From NCBI GenBank assembly GCA_019136395.1, contig JAGVUH010000651.1:1-10242 (forward strand): a stretch of 10,242 nucleotides of DNA, given 5' to 3'. Within the stretch, counting starts at the first letter, position 1. Each line of letters opens with the position of its first letter. The notes beneath the pieces were generated by a model. The model was given only the letters and a program-made list of their open reading frames with translations. It was not told the DNA's origin and did not search any database. The DNA comes from Gammaproteobacteria bacterium. Lineage in GTDB: Bacteria > Pseudomonadota > Gammaproteobacteria > Chromatiales > Chromatiaceae. A program made the translations under genes and the position numbers. Of this stretch, positions 6,801 through 10,242 are shown one piece after another.

Positions 6801-8115
6801 GGCCAAAGACCCCCTCGGTGCCGTGTTTATCGGGTCCCAACGCCTGGGTATTGGCAGCCCCGGAGCGGCCCGAGTTCTTACCGCCAGAGCGCTGCTGGGG
6901 CTGTTTGCCCAGGAGATAAAACTCCAACTGGCTAGGCTCGACGAAACCCTCTGTCGGCAGTTTTGCCTGGCGGGGGTCGAACGAACTGGCAAGTTTGGGG
7001 GTGACGAAGATCACGAGTTCCGTCTGGCTTTTCTGGAATTCCTGACTGCGGAACAGGGCGCCAAGGATGGGTATGTTACCTAAGCCGGGGAACTTGTCGA
7101 TGTTGTCGCTGGACTGCTCGCTGAGGAGGCCGGCGATGGCGATCGTCTGGCCGCTGGGTATCTCCACCGTGGCGTTCGCGCCGCGGGTGAGGACGCTCTG
7201 GGCGGGCCCGGTGGTGGTTTGTACCGGGGGACCCAGCTCGGAAACGGACACATTGACCTTTAGACTGACCAGACCCGAGCTCAGCACTAGGGGGATGAAC
7301 TTGAGTTGCACGCCGTAATCTTTCCATTCGGTATTGGTATTACCATCCGCATCGACGGTGGAAACCGGAAACTGGCCACCGGAGAGAAAGTCCGCTTCCT
7401 GGCCGCTGAGGGTCGTTAGATTGGGTTCGGCGAGGATGCGGGCCAGTCCCTCCGACTCGGCAATGTCTAGGAAGATATCGGCGTAAAAATTCCCGGAGGC
7501 GATACTGGCTAATAGGCCGGAATCGGCGATGTCGAATGTCTTGAATAGTTCGTTATTGATCATGCTGACGCCATTATTGATGGCGCCGATTTTGACACTG
7601 CCCCCATCGTAAAGCATGCCCATGTCGGAATCCAAGGTCTTGCCCAGGGTGCGATTAACCTCGGCGACCTTGACCTCCAGCAACACCTGCTGTGCCCCTC
7701 CCAACTGGAGGAGATTGATCACGGGACCGTAGGCCTTGGCGACCGAGATCACCGACTCCAGAAGGCCCGGGCTGGAAACCGTGCCGTTAAGAACGATGGA
7801 ACCTCGGGCGGAATCTACTCGGATACGCTCACCGGGCAGCAAGCGGTAGAGTTTTTCTTTCAAGGCCTCCAAGTCGTGGGTGACCTCCAGGCCGATCTGA
7901 CGAATTATCTGGTCCTGACTGTCCCAGAGGATCATGTTGGTCGCCCCGACCTCCTTACCGTTGAGGTAGAGTTGTTTGGGATTGATCACCAGGATGTCGG
8001 CAATGGCCGGGTTGGCTACGGAGACCCTGGCGATGGGTTCCCGCAGGTCGAGGATACGTGACTTATTGATGGGGACCGCGATCTGTTGCTGGTCCTGCAT
8101 GGGAGCAGCGAGCAA
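6790..8115 (-). CDS. rcpA: RcpA/CpaC-type outer-membrane secretin, signal peptide out of frame
   Basis: This frame encodes the mature part of the Tad secretin, the outer-membrane channel for the pilus. Counting from the TTG at 8115: a pilus-secretin N-terminal domain lies at about 12-80 (NKSRILDLREPIARVSVANP; GKEVGATNMILWD), a BON-like domain at about 81-140, and the secretin domain at about 141-375 with ILAEPNLTTLSGQEADFLSG (227-246) and the signature VEIPSGQTIAIAGLL...FPGLGNIPILGALF (317-355), then ELVIFVTPKLA. The tail (401-441) is Gln/Gly/Ser-rich and polar. The frame has no usable ATG upstream: only TTG 8115 or ATG 8100, neither giving a signal peptide, and an in-frame TAA lies at 8157-8155. 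The expected start is the ATG at 8248-8246 (ATGA overlap with rcpC), whose frame differs by one base. The full gene is therefore probably 6790-8248 with a frameshift near 8145. Confidence 0.88.
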   Translation of the reverse strand: MLAAPMQDQQQIAVPINKSRILDLREPIARVSVANPAIADILVINPKQLYLNGKEVGATNMILWDSQDQIIRQIGLEVTHDLEALKEKLYRLLPGERIRVDSARGSIVLNGTVSSPGLLESVISVAKAYGPVINLLQLGGAQQVLLEVKVAEVNRTLGKTLDSDMGMLYDGGSVKIGAINNGVSMINNELFKTFDIADSGLLASIASGNFYADIFLDIAESEGLARILAEPNLTTLSGQEADFLSGGQFPVSTVDADGNTNTEWKDYGVQLKFIPLVLSSGLVSLKVNVSVSELGPPVQTTTGPAQSVLTRGANATVEIPSGQTIAIAGLLSEQSSDNIDKFPGLGNIPILGALFRSQEFQKSQTELVIFVTPKLASSFDPRQAKLPTEGFVEPSQLEFYLLGKQPQQRSGGKNSGRSGAANTQALGPDKHGTEGVFGHDL

Positions 8116-8248
8116 TGGCGAGAAACCCAGTCCTGACCAGAAGCCCAGCGAGAGTTAGGAATGCCAGCAGCAGTCGTGCCGGGGCGGCTATGCCGGGACC
8201 TGACCCCATGATCCTGCCATGCAGGGGTTGGGTGGGGGCGGACGTCAT
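8116..8248 (-). pseudogene. rcpA: Secretin start and signal peptide, displaced by an apparent one-base frameshift
   Basis: The ATG at 8248-8246 overlaps the rcpC stop as ATGA, just like tadC-tadD. It opens MTSAPTQPLHGRIMGSGPG and then PARLLLAFLTLAG, a basic residue followed by a hydrophobic core, which is a good Sec signal start. That frame then continues as LLVRTGFLAIARCSHAG and never reaches the secretin. The secretin frame just downstream reads GFWSGLGFSPLLAAPMQDQQ, a plausible second half of the same signal. Removing one G from the GGG at 8146-8144 joins the two as LLLAFLTLAG-FWSGLGFSPLLAAP. The switch must lie downstream of the stop at 8157-8155. The alternative, a cytoplasmic start at TTG 8115, would leave a secretin that cannot be exported. 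Confidence 0.7.
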
Positions 8249-9141
8249 GGCTTGGCCTCCTGGGATGTATCTTCTGTGGGGGGGAATTCCCATTGATCCC
8301 CCGTGCGGGTTTCCTTCATACCTTTGATGACGATGATAGACCGCATCCGTTTGCTGTCCATGGCCGCCAGGAGGTCCTCCGCCTCCGCGGGAGGAGTGGT
8401 TTCAGCGGGGGCTGAGGGCTGGGTGGCTTCCGGTTCTGTTGTTGCCGTGAGGGTGCCTGCTTCTGGGGGAGTTGTCGCGGCGGTTTCTGGGGGTGTCACA
8501 AAGCCGCGATCCATTTGATGGCGCAAGGCGAGGCGGACATTGCCCCCGCTTGTGGCTTCCATGAGGATTTCGGCTTGGCGGGGGTCTACCTCCAGGGTGA
8601 CGGAACCGGCGCGCAGGTTGCCCCCCTCGGCCTTGAGCACCTGGCCGACGGTCAGGACCTTTATATCCTGCAACACGGTGCGTGCGCCTTGGCCACGTCC
8701 CGCGGCGATGACATCCACATGGCTGCCCGGCACCAAGAAGCCAGAAACCCCGATGATGTCATCCACGCGCACGGCCACGGCCCGTTTTCCGGGCGAGAGG
8801 GTGACCGAAAGCACGCTGGCCGCGGAGTCTTCCAGCAGGCGGCGCTTGAGGATGACCTCGCCTGAATAGACCGCTTCCTTAAGGCGTTTGCCCAGAATTT
8901 GGTCCGGTGAGGTCAAGTGCCCGGGGGGGACGCTGGCGGTGGGTAATTCTACCAAACGGATTTGGCTGACATCAATTTTGGTATCGATGGGGATATCCTT
9001 GGCTGCCACCAGGACCTTGGTCATCTCAGGGGGCTTTTCCGTAATGCTAAGCCTTCGTTCGATCCAAGTGTTGCCCAACCAGGCCACGAGGGCGGCCAGG
9101 ATGATGGACCCCAGGATGGCGATCAGACTGGATCTGTTCAT
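8245..9141 (-). CDS. rcpC: RcpC/CpaB, periplasmic Tad assembly protein with SAF domain
   Basis: This 298-residue protein is RcpC/CpaB, a periplasmic protein tied to the secretin complex. A membrane anchor or signal lies at residues 5-23 (SLIAILGSIILAALVAWLG). An SAF domain covers about 42-105 (KVLVAAKDIPIDTKIDVSQI; GKRLKEAVYSGEVILKRRLL). The RcpC domain covers about 111-210 (LSVTLSPGKRAVAVRVDDII, then GVSGFLVPGSHVDVIA and DIKVLTVGQ). Residues about 215-258 are a Pro/Thr/Ala/Glu-rich linker, and a conserved-type last strand follows (MRSIIVIKGMKE). A longer frame reaches 9234, but its first 31 residues are basic and uncharacteristic; the ATG at 9141 starts right before the anchor and has AAGAAG just upstream. 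The stop overlaps the probable secretin ATG at 8248. Confidence 0.93.
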   Translation of the reverse strand: MNRSSLIAILGSIILAALVAWLGNTWIERRLSITEKPPEMTKVLVAAKDIPIDTKIDVSQIRLVELPTASVPPGHLTSPDQILGKRLKEAVYSGEVILKRRLLEDSAASVLSVTLSPGKRAVAVRVDDIIGVSGFLVPGSHVDVIAAGRGQGARTVLQDIKVLTVGQVLKAEGGNLRAGSVTLEVDPRQAEILMEATSGGNVRLALRHQMDRGFVTPPETAATTPPEAGTLTATTEPEATQPSAPAETTPPAEAEDLLAAMDSKRMRSIIVIKGMKETRTGDQWEFPPTEDTSQEAKP

Positions 9142-9304
9142 TCTTCTTTTTACCTGCTGGTTTAAGAAACCAATCCCGGGCCGAGAGCCTTTTACAAAAA
9201 AAATCACCAATCCATGTGCTGACTGGCATCTCACCTAAGGAGTACTTCCAAGCCGAAGTCTAGCGGAGAGTTGTTTTCTCCGCCATCAGATTTAGGGCTA
9301 AGGC
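9142..9304 (-). other. 163-bp gap between tadV and rcpC, with hairpin and T tract
   Basis: On the minus strand this leader of rcpC holds, in order, a perfect 7-bp hairpin (9283-9263), a run of eight T (9203-9196), and a small inverted repeat TGGTTT-AAG-AAACCA (9172-9158) some 17-31 nt before the rcpC ATG. No sigma-70 promoter pair near consensus was found. The elements could set relative expression of pilin and peptidase against the rest of the cluster, but this is inference. Confidence 0.35.
9263..9283 (-). terminator. Perfect 7-bp hairpin after tadV, possible attenuator or processing site
   Basis: GCGGAGA (9263-9269) pairs exactly with TCTCCGC (9277-9283) around a 7-nt loop, 22 nt past the tadV stop. 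No T run follows immediately; the nearest is eight T about 60 nt further on. It is therefore not a standard intrinsic terminator, but it could stabilise the 3' end of a flp-tadV transcript or act in attenuation. Confidence 0.35.
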
Positions 9305-9871
9305 CTAAGCGGCGAACAGGAGGGGGGCGGCGAGGGCCCCGAGGGCGATGGCGGGCGCCATGGGTAACCGCTGGCCCATGACTTCGGTGGTCTTGGGTTT
9401 GAGGTAGGCGAGCTGGCCGGTGCGTAACAGGGTGCGCAGCATAAGCCAGTAGCGAGTAAAAGGTAGTTCCGCGCCTAGCCTGACCCAAGCGTAGATGGCA
9501 TACATCAGGGCCCAGACGAGGGCGGCCAGGATGTAGATAACGAAGGCCAGGAAGGCGAGCTTGGGTCCCAGTAGGGACCCTACGGCGGCCATGAGTTTGA
9601 GATCGCCGCCACCAGTCATCCCTAGTAGGTAACCAGGCAGGAACAGGGTGAAGCCGACGGCGAAGCCTAACAGACTTTGCGGGATTCCGTCAGGCCAAAG
9701 CAACAAGCCGTTGATAGCAATACCAAAGATGGTCCCTAAGAGACTTAGAAAGTTAGGAATACGCTTGTACTTAAGATCAAAAAAACTGGCGCTGATCGTC
9801 AGCGCCAGCAATGGAAGGTAGACAAGTAGTGAAACGGATGTGGATAAAAAAGCTAAGTCATCCGGTAACAT
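9305..9871 (-). CDS. tadV: TadV/CpaA, Flp prepilin peptidase (A24 aspartyl protease)
   Basis: This 188-residue polytopic membrane protein is the type IV prepilin peptidase of the Tad branch. The two catalytic aspartates are plain: D32 in SFFDLKYKRIPN (29-40) and D90 in the GGGDLK motif (87-92). There are about six hydrophobic segments. As in TadV/CpaA and unlike PilD, there is no N-terminal methyltransferase domain, and the length is normal for the short class. An in-frame TAA three codons before the ATG makes 9871 the first possible start; the ribosome site is weak. Its substrates should be the Flp pilin encoded just upstream and the TadE pseudopilin at 239-784 (inference from their processing motifs). 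Confidence 0.95.
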   Translation of the reverse strand: MLPDDLAFLSTSVSLLVYLPLLALTISASFFDLKYKRIPNFLSLLGTIFGIAINGLLLWPDGIPQSLLGFAVGFTLFLPGYLLGMTGGGDLKLMAAVGSLLGPKLAFLAFVIYILAALVWALMYAIYAWVRLGAELPFTRYWLMLRTLLRTGQLAYLKPKTTEVMGQRLPMAPAIALGALAAPLLFAA

Positions 9872-9977
9872 CTCGGCTTAAACCAAAAAATACCGACTTA
9901 ACTTGAACCGCATCCGACAACTACCGCACTCAATTGATGCTAAACAATTACGATCGCAAATTGGAACGGGTTGGTGT
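9872..9977 (-). other. 106-bp AT-rich gap between flp and tadV
   Basis: The gap is visibly AT-richer than its surroundings. It contains a dyad with 5-bp arms, CAATT-(9 nt)-AATTG, around a CGATCG core (9945-9963), with a further CAATTG nearby. No intrinsic terminator and no convincing promoter are visible. In many Tad loci the abundant pilin message is separated from downstream genes here; whether this occurs in this genome cannot be read from the sequence. Confidence 0.3.
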
Positions 9978-10145
9978 TTAACTGCCGGTCGGAACTTTGC
10001 CTTCAATGTAACCCAGTACATTTTCCATCAGACTGGAAATTCGGGTTTCTAGGAGAGCGTAAGTGGCAACGGCGGCAGCGGCGATGAGGGCAACGATGAC
10101 GACCCACTCCACCAGTTCGGCGCCTTCTTCAGGGCGAGCGCGCAT
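9978..10145 (-). CDS. flp: Flp pilin, major subunit of the Tad pilus
   Basis: This small gene encodes 55 residues, MRARPEEG8 followed by AELVE13W14 and a long hydrophobic helix (VVIVALIAAAAVATYALL), then TRISSLMENVLGYIEGK. That is the Flp/PilA layout: a short basic leader, cleavage after Gly, Glu at +5, and a mature pilin of about 47 residues. Trp replaces the usual Tyr or Phe at +6, and the leader is very short. The gene is placed directly before the peptidase gene that should process it, as in other Tad clusters. A weak GTGAG ribosome site lies before the ATG. The only other gene signal upstream is the stop of a partial frame 3 bp before, in the same reading frame. A minor pilin rather than the major one is possible, since only one Flp-like gene is visible here. 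Confidence 0.88.
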   Translation of the reverse strand: MRARPEEGAELVEWVVIVALIAAAAVATYALLETRISSLMENVLGYIEGKVPTGS

Positions 10146-10148
10146 AAC

Positions 10149-10241
10149 TCACGCCCCAAACAGGATCTTAGCGCGGTAATCATCGTCCCATGCGGCCTTG
10201 CGTCGTTTCTGCGCCAGCCGCAACTTCGTGGGCTCGCGTTC
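10149..10241 (-). CDS. C-terminal end of an unidentified basic protein upstream of flp
   Basis: One frame is open from the right edge to a TGA at 10151-10149 and gives 30 residues, ending KAAWDDDYRAKILFGA. It is rich in Lys and Arg, with no membrane segment or motif I recognise. It ends 3 bp before the flp ATG and in the same frame (TGA GTT ATG). If real, the gene could be co-transcribed with flp, which would put the pilin promoter outside the window. Thirty codons without a stop in GC-rich DNA is weak evidence, so this may be chance. Confidence 0.4.
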   Translation of the reverse strand, partial: EREPTKLRLAQKRRKAAWDDDYRAKILFGA

Positions 10242-10242
10242 G

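Noticed and set aside
6801..6992. Extension of the short lipoprotein gene by 64 residues into the secretin gene.
   Set aside because: It is an out-of-frame reading of secretin codons and would place the lipobox more than 100 residues from the N-terminus.
9196..9203. The run of eight T (minus strand) as an intrinsic terminator.
   Set aside because: The sequence just before it forms no stable GC-rich stem; the good hairpin lies about 60 nt away. Kept only as part of the leader description.
9142..9234. Extension of rcpC by 31 residues to an upstream start.
   Set aside because: The extra residues are basic and uncharacteristic, and run through the hairpin-bearing leader; the ATG at 9141 sits directly before the membrane anchor.
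9872..9977. A sigma-70 or sigma-54 promoter between flp and tadV.
   Set aside because: No -35/-10 pair with proper spacing and no GG/GC sigma-54 core could be found by eye.

Overview
The window is almost entirely one Tad (tight adherence, Flp-type IVc pilus) locus. The DNA is GC-rich by eye, and the protein sequences (TadA/CpaF, TadZ/CpaE, an RcpA/CpaC-type secretin, lipoprotein TadD) fit a Gram-negative proteobacterium. The gene order resembles that of the Pseudomonas-type Tad cluster, so a gammaproteobacterium is my best guess; the genus cannot be told from this sequence. No rRNA, tRNA, CRISPR array, insertion sequence, integrase or attachment site is visible.

Minus strand, read from right to left (10242 to 805): the last 30 codons of an unidentified protein; flp (55-residue pilin); tadV/cpaA (prepilin peptidase); rcpC/cpaB; rcpA/cpaC (secretin); a short lipoprotein of the CpaD-like position; tadZ/cpaE (MinD-like localisation ATPase); tadA/cpaF (motor ATPase); tadB and tadC (inner-membrane platform); tadD (TPR lipoprotein). 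The genes are packed: ATGA overlaps join rcpC-rcpA and tadC-tadD, an 11-bp overlap joins rcpA to the lipoprotein gene, and ribosome-binding sites of tadB and tadC sit on the stop codon of the gene before. Three gaps of about 105-165 bp (after flp, after tadV, before tadZ) are the only places with room for internal signals. Plus strand, at the left end: the 3' end of a gene of uncertain identity (possibly TadG-like), then tadE, converging on tadD with only 20 bp between the stop codons.

Together the genes would make a complete export machine: TadV cuts the Flp and TadE leaders, TadA powers assembly on the TadB/TadC platform, TadZ places the complex in the cell, RcpC, the lipoproteins and the secretin form the periplasmic and outer-membrane conduit, and TadE is a minor pseudopilin.

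The point most worth checking is the secretin. Its mature part is intact, but its signal peptide lies in a different frame: the natural ATG (ATGA overlap with rcpC) opens a good signal sequence that runs out of frame near 8144-8146, and deleting one G of a GGG run would restore a continuous secretory protein. That is either a sequence error or a mutation that should abolish piliation. Otherwise the system is of a known type, with smaller oddities (variant Walker A in TadZ, unusual Flp processing site, convergent placement of tadE). I did not find a new kind of system here.
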